From positions 1-34,415 of the forward strand of contig LNFJ01000025.1 in assembly GCA_001464625.1 (NCBI GenBank): a stretch of DNA of 34,415 nucleotides, read 5' to 3'. Position numbers and translations under genes: made by a program. The DNA is from Bacteroidia bacterium Ga0077558 (GTDB lineage Bacteria; Bacteroidota; Bacteroidia; Chitinophagales; Chitinophagaceae). This document shows, one piece after another, positions 1-7,415 of this stretch; positions within the stretch are counted from its first letter, which is position 1; the number at the start of each line of letters is the position of its first letter. The notes below the pieces were generated by a model, which ran no database searches, was not told where the DNA came from, and worked only from the letters and a program-made list of their open reading frames with translations.

Positions 1-188
1 CCTTCCCGATAACTTTGAAAACTCATTTCTGTTTTTTCTATTTTTCGGGCACTTAATGTCATTTCACTATCATTCAATTTATTTTTCTGATATTCTTTTA
101 CCGTTGTGCAGGAAGCAAGGGCTACAGCCGAAAAAAACAAGGCGAGTGCAATCATTCCAGCTGTACTTCGTTGGTGGTTTTTTTTCAT
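1..188 (-). CDS. DUF4266 domain lipoprotein, 3' end cut by window edge
   Basis: This partial gene runs off the left edge, leaving about 62 codons. It starts MKKNHQRSTAGM, followed by a hydrophobic stretch and a lipobox LASC, which makes Cys27 the likely lipidated residue. The mature part reads TVKEYQKNKLNDSEM and then LSARKIEKTEMSFQSYREG, which I recognise as the conserved core of DUF4266. Family members are small outer-membrane or periplasmic lipoproteins found beside ApbE, thioredoxin-like and DUF3570 genes; their function is unknown. The ATG overlaps the stop codon of the upstream ApbE remnant (ATGA), so it is probably the third gene of that transcript. A DUF3570 gene would be expected just beyond the window edge, which is inference from known family context. 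Confidence 0.85.
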   Translation of the reverse strand, partial: MKKNHQRSTAGMIALALFFSAVALASCTTVKEYQKNKLNDSEMTLSARKIEKTEMSFQSYRE

Positions 189-1088
189 TTTAGATTTATG
201 TTTTTTGACGTATAGATTTTATCATTGTCATCCACAATAATACAAGCAAGTCCTGCTACCTGATTCACCATATCTAAGCCCACTTTTATTCCCATGATCA
301 TTACCGGGGTTGCCATTGCATCAGCTATTTCTGCATTAGTGCTAATAATAGTAACGCTTTTTATTCCGCAGATAGGTAGACCAGTTTTCGGATCGATAGT
401 GTGAGAATATTTCTTCCCGTTTATGGTAATAAATTTTTCATAATTGCCCGAAGTGGCAATGATCGGCAATACCAATTGTCCACTCTTTTCCATTTGGTTG
501 ACAGCCCCATGCTGTTAAGTCTCCGGCAGCATTTACAATTCCACTCTTAACTCCTTTCTGTTGAAGAATAATTTTAGCTCTTTCCGCAGCATAGCCCTTC
601 CCTATTCCACCAAAGCCAACCCGCATTCCTTTTTCTTTCAAAAAAACAGTACACTTTTTTTCATCTAAGATTACGTTCCTGTAATTAATTAAATGAACAG
701 ATTTTTTTGCCGTCGCAACATCCGGCAAAGCCGTCATTGTTTTATCAAAATTCCAGAGCTTCTTATCTACAGAACCATATGTAATATCAAAAGCTCCTTG
801 TGTAATTTCTGATATTCGCTTAGATCGTTGAATTAAGTCAAAAACTTCTTTATCAACTTTTACGGGCCTAACTCCTGCATAAAAATTTATATGATTTGTT
901 TGACTGGATTCGTTAAATGTGGTGAGTAGTGTTTCTATTCTACGGATTTCGCTTACCGCATCATCAATTCTTGCAATAGCCTCCAATTCACTATCAGACA
1001 CAATGGTAATCTCAAATCGATTACCCATTAACTTAAGTACTTTTCGATGTAGGGAAGGCGATATCGTGATTGTACTACTTTCGGACAT
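185..1088 (-). pseudogene. apbE: FAD:protein FMN transferase (ApbE), disrupted by internal deletion and frameshift
   Basis: Two overlapping minus-strand reading frames, 438-1088 and 185-493, together make one ApbE protein. The first carries the N-terminal part, including GGIGKGYAAERA and VNAAGDLTAWG, and runs through WTIGIAD before leaving frame and stopping. The second resumes at IIATSGNYEKF and continues with SHTIDPKTG and the metal-site region IADAMATPVMIMG. ApbE enzymes attach FMN covalently to threonine or serine of exported redox proteins, using FAD and Mg2+. Intact relatives have roughly 15-20 residues between the IADP and ATSG motifs. Here they are almost adjacent, so a short deletion near 455-465 has shifted the frame. 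The start overlaps the thioredoxin-like gene by 14 bases and the end overlaps the DUF4266 start. A sequencing or assembly error cannot be excluded. Confidence 0.85.
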
Positions 1089-1524
1089 CAGTTGTTTCCT
1101 TTATTAAAAGTATAAACTGCTCGGCCGTAAAATCTGGAAGACCTTCCCATGATTTTAACAGCTTTCCTTCTGCATTCAACAATAAAGTGTAGGGAAAAAT
1201 CCCATCGGGATTGTATTTATCAGCCAGCTTCTCATTACTCTTTTGCAAATCTTTAGCTAGTTGATTCTTCTTAAGGCGGGGGAAATCGGCACTTATTAAT
1301 ACCAGGTTACTATCAGCAAAGCTCTGGAAAGATGTGTTTTCAAAAATTGTTCTTTTCAAATTGATACAGGGAATGCACCAGTCGGAGCCTGAAAAATTTA
1401 ATAAAATAAATTTATGCTCCCTTGCAGCCTTCTCTTTTGCTTTTTCAAAATCTGTCTCCCATCCAACTGCAATAAATATACTTGCAGCGATAAAGTAAAC
1501 TGAAAAAAACCTCATTGGTAACAT
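1075..1524 (-). CDS. Exported thioredoxin-like protein
   Basis: This 149-residue protein has a hydrophobic N-terminus (FFSVYFIAASIFIAV) that should act as a Sec signal peptide or anchor. A thioredoxin-fold domain follows, with the active-site motif WCIPC (Cys50 and Cys53) inside NFSGSDWCIPC. This motif is typical of the periplasmic thioredoxin_7/DUF255-like group that reduces disulfides or supports cytochrome and flavoprotein maturation. Later segments such as FPYTLLLNAEGKLL match the cis-Pro and final strand region. An internal ATG at codon 4 is an equally possible start. Its last 14 bases overlap the ApbE start, so the two are probably translationally coupled. The thioredoxin, ApbE and DUF4266 genes suggest a periplasmic electron-transfer unit with a flavinylated partner outside the window. 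Confidence 0.85.
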   Translation of the reverse strand: MLPMRFFSVYFIAASIFIAVGWETDFEKAKEKAAREHKFILLNFSGSDWCIPCINLKRTIFENTSFQSFADSNLVLISADFPRLKKNQLAKDLQKSNEKLADKYNPDGIFPYTLLLNAEGKLLKSWEGLPDFTAEQFILLIKETTDVRK

Positions 1525-1560
1525 TTGATTTCAAATCTAACGGAGGCAGCAAACAAATAG

Positions 1561-1576
1561 TATGACTTTTGTCACA
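1561..1576. promoter_or_regulatory. Crp/Fnr-like palindrome upstream of the thioredoxin-like gene
   Basis: On the minus strand this reads TGTGACAAAAGTCATA, an imperfect palindrome matching the TGTGA-N6-TCACA layout of Crp/Fnr-family operators with one mismatch. It lies 37-52 bases before the thioredoxin-like start, in the short gap after lysC. The match is seen directly; its use by a regulator is inference. Confidence 0.4.
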
Positions 1577-1610
1577 TTAGTAAAAAAAATCAATCATTTA
1601 ACTTTTCATT

Positions 1611-2933
1611 CTACTCCAACCCAAACATTCCTTTATTCAATTGCTGTAATATTTGTGTTTTGTATGCTGCAGGTACTAATAGTGAAATATTATGTGGACT
1701 TCCGCCATAGCTTACCATACGAACAGGAATATTCATAATAGAACCGAATAGCTTTTTCACCATATCAGCAGTTTCAGATATCTGGTTGCCTACTACCGAA
1801 ATTATGATCTGGTTGCTATCAACTTCTACGGTACCAAATGGCTCCAGCTCTTTTACTATTTCCTTCAGGCTGGTTACATTATCGATGGTTAATGATACTG
1901 CTACTTCAGAAGTAGTAACCATATCAATTGGAGTTCTGTATTTTTCAAATACTTCAAATATTTTTCTAAGAAACCCATAGGCTAATAACATGCGGCTGCT
2001 CTTAATGCGAATCGCAGTGATATTATCTTTTGCTGCTACGGCCTTTACACCAACGCTGCCGGCTAATTCTGTAATAGTGGTTCCTTTAGCATCCGGTTGC
2101 ATAGTGTTCAGCAATTTTACCGGTATGTTATATTGTTGTGCCGGCCAGATAGAAGCCGGATGTAAAATCTTTGCCCCAAAATAAGCCAACTCTGCTGCTT
2201 CATCAAAACTCATTTGCTCAACCGGCATTGTCTTCTTTACAATTCTGGGATCATTGTTATGCATGCCATCTATATCTGTCCATATCTCACAAACAGAGGC
2301 ATTGATAGCCGCAGCAATTAAGGAAGCACTATAATCACTTCCTCCTCTTTTCAGGTTATCAACCTCGCCTCTTGCATTGCGACAGATATAACCTTGGGTA
2401 ATAAATATTTTTTTGTCGCTGTGAGCTTTCAGCAGTTGGCTCAATTTTACTTTAATGCTTCCAATCTGGGGTTCATCATAATGGTCAATGGTCATAAACT
2501 CCAGAGCTGGCAATAACATATGTTCAATACCCTGGTCTTCCAGGTACACACTAAAGAGTTTGGTAGATAATAACTCTCCCTGTGCCAGTATATCTTTACT
2601 TAATGCTTCGCTAAAGGAAATACGAAGAATAATATGTAAGAATTCAAAATGCTCGGCAATTATGCTTTTGGCTTTCGCTAATGAAGTTTCCTTTTTAACT
2701 AATTCGCTGACAAAATTCTGGTAATGTTGCTCCAGTTTTTCAATGGCTTGTTTGGCTGTAGTTCTGTCACCTTTGGCAATCAATTCACCAATTTCTACTA
2801 ATGCATTAGTTGTTCCGGACAATGCTGATAATACAACGATTGTTGGCTCTGTTTCTTTGGTTACCAAACCTGCTATGTGATGCATACGTTCCGGCTTACC
2901 CACACTGGTGCCGCCAAACTTCATTACTTTCAT
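1611..2933 (-). CDS. lysC: Aspartate kinase
   Basis: This 440-residue monofunctional aspartokinase phosphorylates L-aspartate to start synthesis of lysine, threonine, methionine and diaminopimelate. The amino-acid kinase domain (about 1-285) opens with KFGGTSVG, contains the substrate loop KRGGSDYSAS, and has EIWTDIDGMHNNDPRIV, the counterpart of the TDVDGVYTADPR motif. The C-terminal third (about 300-440) carries tandem ACT domains, with VVGNQISETADMV and VRMVSYGGSPHNISLLV, normally the site of feedback inhibition by lysine or threonine. Length and motif order are normal. No homoserine dehydrogenase domain is fused to it. It stands alone with its own leader and promoter, and the next gene downstream begins 86 bases after the stop. 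Confidence 0.96.
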   Translation of the reverse strand: MKVMKFGGTSVGKPERMHHIAGLVTKETEPTIVVLSALSGTTNALVEIGELIAKGDRTTAKQAIEKLEQHYQNFVSELVKKETSLAKAKSIIAEHFEFLHIILRISFSEALSKDILAQGELLSTKLFSVYLEDQGIEHMLLPALEFMTIDHYDEPQIGSIKVKLSQLLKAHSDKKIFITQGYICRNARGEVDNLKRGGSDYSASLIAAAINASVCEIWTDIDGMHNNDPRIVKKTMPVEQMSFDEAAELAYFGAKILHPASIWPAQQYNIPVKLLNTMQPDAKGTTITELAGSVGVKAVAAKDNITAIRIKSSRMLLAYGFLRKIFEVFEKYRTPIDMVTTSEVAVSLTIDNVTSLKEIVKELEPFGTVEVDSNQIIISVVGNQISETADMVKKLFGSIMNIPVRMVSYGGSPHNISLLVPAAYKTQILQQLNKGMFGLE

Positions 2934-2949
2934 TTTCTTATCTTTTACT

Positions 2950-3015
2950 TTAATTGGGAAAATGGAATTCGCTAAATGAGCATAAACCAGATTTGATACA
3001 AATGGCTCTTTTCAT
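2950..3015 (-). CDS. Candidate leader peptide before lysC (21 codons)
   Basis: A short ORF beginning MKRAICIKSG and ending SEFHFPN lies in the lysC leader and stops 16 bases before the lysC start. It is preceded by GGGAGGGGGG about 6 bases before the ATG, a very strong purine-rich ribosome-binding sequence in a phylum where such sites are rare. The peptide is not rich in Lys, Thr or Met, so classical amino-acid attenuation is not obvious. It contains two Cys and two Ile codons. I do not recognise it. A regulatory uORF that controls lysC by coupling is possible, and chance is also possible. Confidence 0.35.
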   Translation of the reverse strand: MKRAICIKSGLCSFSEFHFPN

Positions 3016-3068
3016 TTTGTTCCCCCCTCCCGAGATTTTTATGGATTAATTAATCTGCAAGCAGGGCG

Positions 3069-3076
3069 CAAAGATA
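3069..3076 (-). promoter_or_regulatory. -7 promoter box for lysC
   Basis: Minus-strand TATCTTTG is a perfect match to the Bacteroidota -7 consensus TAnnTTTG. Transcription would begin near 3060 and give a leader of about 125 bases that contains the short ORF at 2950-3015. Confidence 0.6.
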
Positions 3077-3140
3077 AAATCCTTTTTGCAAGTAAGTTTA
3101 CTTAATATAACTAATATTTCTACTTAGCTGCCTTTATCGA

Positions 3141-4034
3141 TTATTTGTAAAAGAGAAGTCCTTTCCATGAATTAGTGGGGTCGGCGACTTCAAAAGAACG
3201 TACAATTATTGGATAGCCATCACTGCGATAAGTGTAGGTATTAATAAAGCCATCTCCAGGCGTAGTAAACCAGCTCTCGATAATGTTATTTTTCTGAACA
3301 TAGCTATATGTAAGATATCCATCCAAAACTGGGTAAGGTATCTGCAAAATATAAAAAGGGCTAGGCTTATTATCGTAACTATAATTCCCTACGGACCTTC
3401 CTGTACTATTACAGCTGGTAGAGTTGCCGATTTCTGAAATAATATTCCCGCTTGAAACTGTGTGTTGATAATTGGTTGTTCTAGGACAAGCTGGCGGCCA
3501 TGTAGGTGGAGAGAATGTGTTAGCTCTGTATTCTGTTGCTACTGTAGCATTCCCATTTCTTACATAACGATTCACAACAATTGACTCATAAATAAACCCC
3601 GCTGCATCAATTTGCTTCGTTCTGATTGAATCATTACTAACCCATCCACCGGTATAGAATAAAAATACTGTGTCATTCATTGTGCCATACTGATTACTAC
3701 TACTTGATATTACTTTATTTGGTAAACTTTCGTTTGTATTGTAAAAATAAAATGTGTTTCTAAAATTGTGAAGTGTGGAGGTAGGGGGCATTGTCTGATC
3801 TTTTTCAAGTTGTTTCGTACTAATTAATCTCCCCCTATTGTCATAATCGAATGCCATAATTGACAATGTGTCTAGGCCAATTGATAATGTTGTATCGAAC
3901 TCAATATATTTTCGGATAATTGTGCTGTCTTCATTATTGTTTTCTCCTAAAACCCCTTCCACTTCTTTCTGACAAGAAGAATTAAACATTAACACGGTTG
4001 CCAAAGCAATCATTCCAGACAGATAAATTTTCAT
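3141..4034 (-). CDS. Hypothetical lipoprotein
   Basis: This is a 297-residue protein with a lipoprotein signal (MKIYLSGMIALATVLMFNSS then Cys; lipobox NSSC). The mature region is rich in Asn, Ser, Thr and Tyr. It contains YD-like segments such as FDYDNRGRLISTKQ, YSYDNKPS and YTYRSDGYPIIVRSFE, which resemble the beta-strand repeats of RHS-like or DUF4595-type surface lipoproteins. I cannot assign a firm family. The start lies only 13 bases after the stop of the Ldh-family gene, so it may be the last gene of the oxidoreductase operon, although its composition looks like that of a stand-alone lipoprotein. Confidence 0.75.
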   Translation of the reverse strand: MKIYLSGMIALATVLMFNSSCQKEVEGVLGENNNEDSTIIRKYIEFDTTLSIGLDTLSIMAFDYDNRGRLISTKQLEKDQTMPPTSTLHNFRNTFYFYNTNESLPNKVISSSSNQYGTMNDTVFLFYTGGWVSNDSIRTKQIDAAGFIYESIVVNRYVRNGNATVATEYRANTFSPPTWPPACPRTTNYQHTVSSGNIISEIGNSTSCNSTGRSVGNYSYDNKPSPFYILQIPYPVLDGYLTYSYVQKNNIIESWFTTPGDGFINTYTYRSDGYPIIVRSFEVADPTNSWKGLLFYK

Positions 4035-4047
4035 TATACAGTATTTT

Positions 4048-5133
4048 TCATTGCATCAAATCTAAAGAAAATTTTTCAGCCAATCCATTCAAATCAGCCA
4101 CCACCGCCTCTAACAGCGGAATGCCATTTTTCATTCGTTCTGCTTCATACTCTCTTTCCGGATCTCCGGGTACCAATACTTTTTCTTCACCAGCAACTGT
4201 TTTTGCATTTCTGAATCCCTGTATCCAATGATCCATACTTTGTTTGAATTCATTAGCCGGACGAAATGCATCTATTCGCATAGCACCTAAAAAATGACCG
4301 ATCCCTTTTCCGGGTTGCTGTGCGGGCATAGGAACATACGCTGGAAACGGTGGCACCCACGGCGCATAATTAGCACCACTTAATAACGCTGAAAAAATAT
4401 CTACAATAGCTCCCAATGCATATCCTTTGTGCGAGCCATGTTCTCTGTCCCCTCCCAATGGCAGTAATGCACCACCGGTTTTTAATGCATGGGGATCGTT
4501 AGATGGATTGCCATCTTTATCCTGCACCCAACCGTTTGGAGTTTGTAAATTTTTTCGTTGCAATATTTCTAGCTTGCCGTTTGCAGCAGTTGTAGTGGCA
4601 AGGTCTGCAACAAACGCAGGTTCATTGCCTGCAGGTGCTGCCACACAAATTGGATTAGTGCCAAGCATTTTATCAATAGAAAAAGTGGGTGCTACCAATG
4701 GACTTGCATTTGTCATAGCAATACCCATCATATCATGTTCTAAAGCCATCATTGCATGATACGCTGCAATACCAAAATGATTACTGTTTTGCACACTTAC
4801 CCAACCTGTACCAACTTGTTTTGCTTTTTCAATAGCGATCTTCATCGCAAACGGAGCAATCACCAATCCCAATCCGCTATCACCATCTACTACCGCTGTT
4901 GACGGAGTTTCATGAATGACTTTTATCTGCGGAGTAGCATTCACTCTTTTTGCTTCCCATAATCTCACATAACCACTCAGTCTTGCGATACCATGTGAAT
5001 CAATACCACGCAGATCAGCCGACAACAATGTTTTGGTAGCTGTGTCTGCATGTTCGGGTGAACATCCAATCTTTTGAAAAATTGCATTGGTAAAATCAAC
5101 TAATTGCTGGTAAGAAAATATTTGCTCTGGCAT
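4048..5133 (-). CDS. Ldh-family (malate/L-lactate/ureidoglycolate type) NAD(P)-dependent dehydrogenase
   Basis: From MPEQIFSYQQL this is a 361-residue member of the type-2 malate/L-lactate dehydrogenase family, which is unrelated to classical LDH. Members oxidise or reduce 2-hydroxy acids such as malate, lactate, sulfolactate, ureidoglycolate or 2,3-diketogulonate. Family motifs visible are ADLRGIDSHGIARL (catalytic His), NSNHFG, LGTNPI, VADLATTTAANGK and GSHKGYALG. An in-frame ATG six codons earlier at 5151 exists, but those codons are made of the promoter-like TATATTTG, so I prefer the ATG at 5133. There is no signal peptide, so it is cytoplasmic, unlike its upstream partners. It is 27 bases downstream of the Gfo/Idh/MocA stop in the same operon. 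The substrate is probably a hydroxy or keto acid from the same pathway. Confidence 0.9.
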   Translation of the reverse strand: MPEQIFSYQQLVDFTNAIFQKIGCSPEHADTATKTLLSADLRGIDSHGIARLSGYVRLWEAKRVNATPQIKVIHETPSTAVVDGDSGLGLVIAPFAMKIAIEKAKQVGTGWVSVQNSNHFGIAAYHAMMALEHDMMGIAMTNASPLVAPTFSIDKMLGTNPICVAAPAGNEPAFVADLATTTAANGKLEILQRKNLQTPNGWVQDKDGNPSNDPHALKTGGALLPLGGDREHGSHKGYALGAIVDIFSALLSGANYAPWVPPFPAYVPMPAQQPGKGIGHFLGAMRIDAFRPANEFKQSMDHWIQGFRNAKTVAGEEKVLVPGDPEREYEAERMKNGIPLLEAVVADLNGLAEKFSLDLMQ

Positions 5134-5137
5134 GCCG

Positions 5138-5145
5138 CAAATATA
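5138..5145 (-). promoter_or_regulatory. Possible internal -7 promoter box, leaderless for the Ldh gene
   Basis: Minus-strand TATATTTG matches TAnnTTTG perfectly and lies 4 bases before the chosen ATG. If used, transcription would begin at about the start codon and give a leaderless or near-leaderless mRNA. It sits directly after the Gfo/Idh/MocA stop. Confidence 0.4.
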
Positions 5146-5160
5146 TAGCATGTCATGGTT

Positions 5161-6561
5161 TTAAACCCGGGCCTGCTTAACAACCATCTTAACCGGATCC
5201 CAGTTGATTATTTTCTTTTGAAAATAGCTTTCATTGCAAGCTAAACAAGGAGCAGCGGCACGAAAACCAAATGTTGCATCTTCCACAACAGGCTTTCCGT
5301 TGCGAACAGATTCAAAGAAATTAATAAAATGATCAAGCCTGTCATCATAACCGGGAGGAGCCATAAAACGGATAGGCGACGCATCTGCAGAAAGACCTTC
5401 GGCATTGGGATATTTCTGTTTATAGTTTCGCATGATCTCCCGTTGCATGGCGCTGGGATAAGTATCGAGAGCATCCCATCCGCCGATATTTGGATGTTTT
5501 GAAAATTTATTCCGGTAAATAGTAAAATCATTCCAGCCAAAATCAATCATACCTTCTGTGCCATAAAATTTTACTTTGCTGCTTTCAACTTTTTCAGCAC
5601 CACTGGCAAGATTTACTTTTAATAAAACCTGGAAAGCCGGATGTTCTTTGGTCGCTGCGTATTCCATTACTCCTGTCATTACATCTGGAACATTGCGGCC
5701 ATCTTTCCAATAGCTAAGATCACCGGTTGCAAATATTTTTGACGGACCTTTTGAATCCGTTAAAAAATGAATACCTGATAAAAGATGCACAAACAGATCA
5801 CCGGCTACACCTGTACCATACTCTTTATAATTTCTCCACCAGAAAAAACGTTTGGCATCAAATGAAAGGTTTGTTGAGTTTTTGAAATATTTTTTCCATT
5901 CAATACTGTCTATACTCGCATCCATTGGCATGGTATATTGCCAGGCTCCCAAAGCAGTGTGGCGATCAAAAGAAGCTTCAATACAATTTAACTGGCCGAT
6001 CTCCCCAGCCCTATAAAATTTCTTTGCTTCTGCATAAGCAATACTGCTGACCCGTTGACTCCCCACCTGCAACACGACTCCTGTTTGTTTCTGCACATTG
6101 ATCACATTCCAACCCTGGTTGAGTTGATGTACAACCGGCTTTTCACAATACACTGCTTTTCTTTTCCGCATCGCATCAATGCTGATCTTATCATGCCACT
6201 GATCACTGGTGCAAACAACAACAGCATCAATATCGCTGCGATTCAATAATTCTTCATACGACTGTGTTGTAAAAAGTTGTTGCCCATATAATTCTTTAGC
6301 TCTTTCCAATCTCCCTTTATAAAGATCACAAACAGCAACCAATTTTACACCCGGCACTTCCAACATAGTTTTTGCATTACGGCTGCCCATGATGCCAAAA
6401 CCAATGATACCAACATTGATCTCATCAACAGCACTGATCTTTCTTTCGTAGGGGATAATTCGTTTTTCTATTTCCTCTTCGCTAAAACTGGCATACGATG
6501 TAAGCGGAGCGACCAATGAAGCAGCGCCTAATTGTTTTAAAAATTTTCTTCTTGATGACAT
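5161..6561 (-). CDS. Exported Gfo/Idh/MocA-family oxidoreductase (Tat signal)
   Basis: This 466-residue protein begins MSSRRKFLKQLGAASLVAPL, a Tat signal with the SRRKFLK motif, so it should be folded with its NAD(P) before export. The Rossmann domain contains INVGIIGFGIMGSRNAK (about 48-64) and CEKPV at 139-143, the hallmark of the family, with QVGSQRVSS following. The C-terminal alpha/beta domain includes GTGVAGDLFVHLLSGIHFL, where the His residues are probably catalytic. Such enzymes interconvert hydroxyl and keto groups on sugars; several Bacteroidota members act on glycosides at C3. It lies 14 bases after the TIM-barrel gene and 27 bases before the Ldh gene. A second, only distantly similar paralogue lies at 30905-32221. 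Confidence 0.93.
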   Translation of the reverse strand: MSSRRKFLKQLGAASLVAPLTSYASFSEEEIEKRIIPYERKISAVDEINVGIIGFGIMGSRNAKTMLEVPGVKLVAVCDLYKGRLERAKELYGQQLFTTQSYEELLNRSDIDAVVVCTSDQWHDKISIDAMRKRKAVYCEKPVVHQLNQGWNVINVQKQTGVVLQVGSQRVSSIAYAEAKKFYRAGEIGQLNCIEASFDRHTALGAWQYTMPMDASIDSIEWKKYFKNSTNLSFDAKRFFWWRNYKEYGTGVAGDLFVHLLSGIHFLTDSKGPSKIFATGDLSYWKDGRNVPDVMTGVMEYAATKEHPAFQVLLKVNLASGAEKVESSKVKFYGTEGMIDFGWNDFTIYRNKFSKHPNIGGWDALDTYPSAMQREIMRNYKQKYPNAEGLSADASPIRFMAPPGYDDRLDHFINFFESVRNGKPVVEDATFGFRAAAPCLACNESYFQKKIINWDPVKMVVKQARV

Positions 6562-6575
6562 ATCCTGGATACTTG

Positions 6576-7412
6576 TTACTGGTTAGTTGATTGGAGTTTT
6601 CTTAGTTCTGATTCATAATACAATTTATTCTTCTTCATATCCTCCATGTTATTATCCTCGTTGGCCTCGTATTCCATTGAAACAACACCTTTGAATTTTT
6701 GTCGCTTCAATTCTTTTAGTATGGCTGGTAAATTGCAGACACCTTTTCCAAATAAAACATCTCCTGTATTTACATTATCAAATTCCGCTACGTCTTTGAA
6801 ATGAAGCCCCCATATTTTCCCTTCCAATTTCTTCATAGCCGCTTGTATGTTCACCCCGTTTCTTGCCCAATGACCAACATCAGGCCATGCCCCGATTTGT
6901 TGTCGCCCTTTCATGGCGGCAACAGTAGAATCAGGATGCCAGTAATGACTGGAAGGTTTGGGATGACAATGCAAGGCCACTTTGACTTTATATTTTATTG
7001 CGAGCCGGTTAAATTCATCAAGATCTTCCCATTCAGGTTCGGCGGTAATAAAAGAAATGCCCATGTACTTTGCAAAGTCAAAAAATTTTTCAAGGTTGTC
7101 TTTGTTGTAATAATATTTATCAATAACTCCTAAAGCCACAACCTGAATATTTTTAAATCTTAATAATTCCTTTATACGTTCCCTGCTAATAGTATCCAAT
7201 GTATAAGTAAATACACCGGGAATATCGCCTCCCACTTTTTGACCGGGGTACACTTCTAAAAACTTTACACCCAATGTATCTGCTTTATGTATGCTTTCCA
7301 ATAAAGAATATTTATGAAAGGTCCAGGTCTGGATAGAAAGCTGCCAGTCTTTTTGAGCAGTTACACAAAAAGTGGAAAGTAAAAAGCAAAAAATCAAAAA
7401 TTGTTTTCGCAT
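6576..7412 (-). CDS. Exported sugar isomerase/epimerase-like TIM barrel
   Basis: The 278-residue product has a Sec signal (MRKQFLIFCFLLSTFCVTAQ) and a xylose-isomerase-like TIM barrel (AP_endonuc_2 family). Likely metal ligands and catalytic residues are the Glu in ITAEPEWEDL, the His residues in VALHCHPKPSSHYWHP, the Asp in GAWPDVGHW, the His in WGLHFKDV, and the Glu in VVSMEYEAN. Export is a feature of Bacteroidota members encoded with Gfo/Idh/MocA and DUF1080 genes, which process keto-sugars or keto-glycosides outside the cytoplasm. It begins 3 bases after the FAD oxidoreductase stop, which indicates co-transcription. The exact reaction, epimerisation, isomerisation or lyase-type cleavage, cannot be read from the sequence. 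Confidence 0.88.
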   Translation of the reverse strand: MRKQFLIFCFLLSTFCVTAQKDWQLSIQTWTFHKYSLLESIHKADTLGVKFLEVYPGQKVGGDIPGVFTYTLDTISRERIKELLRFKNIQVVALGVIDKYYYNKDNLEKFFDFAKYMGISFITAEPEWEDLDEFNRLAIKYKVKVALHCHPKPSSHYWHPDSTVAAMKGRQQIGAWPDVGHWARNGVNIQAAMKKLEGKIWGLHFKDVAEFDNVNTGDVLFGKGVCNLPAILKELKRQKFKGVVSMEYEANEDNNMEDMKKNKLYYESELRKLQSTNQ

Positions 7413-7415
7413 AAA

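Noticed and set aside
2934..3068. Lysine riboswitch before lysC
   Set aside because: The leader is only about 130 bases and lacks the conserved junction sequences of the lysine riboswitch; a short ORF is the only structure seen.
5241..5546. A 101-codon minus-strand frame inside the Gfo/Idh/MocA gene
   Set aside because: Same-strand out-of-frame shadow of a strong gene.
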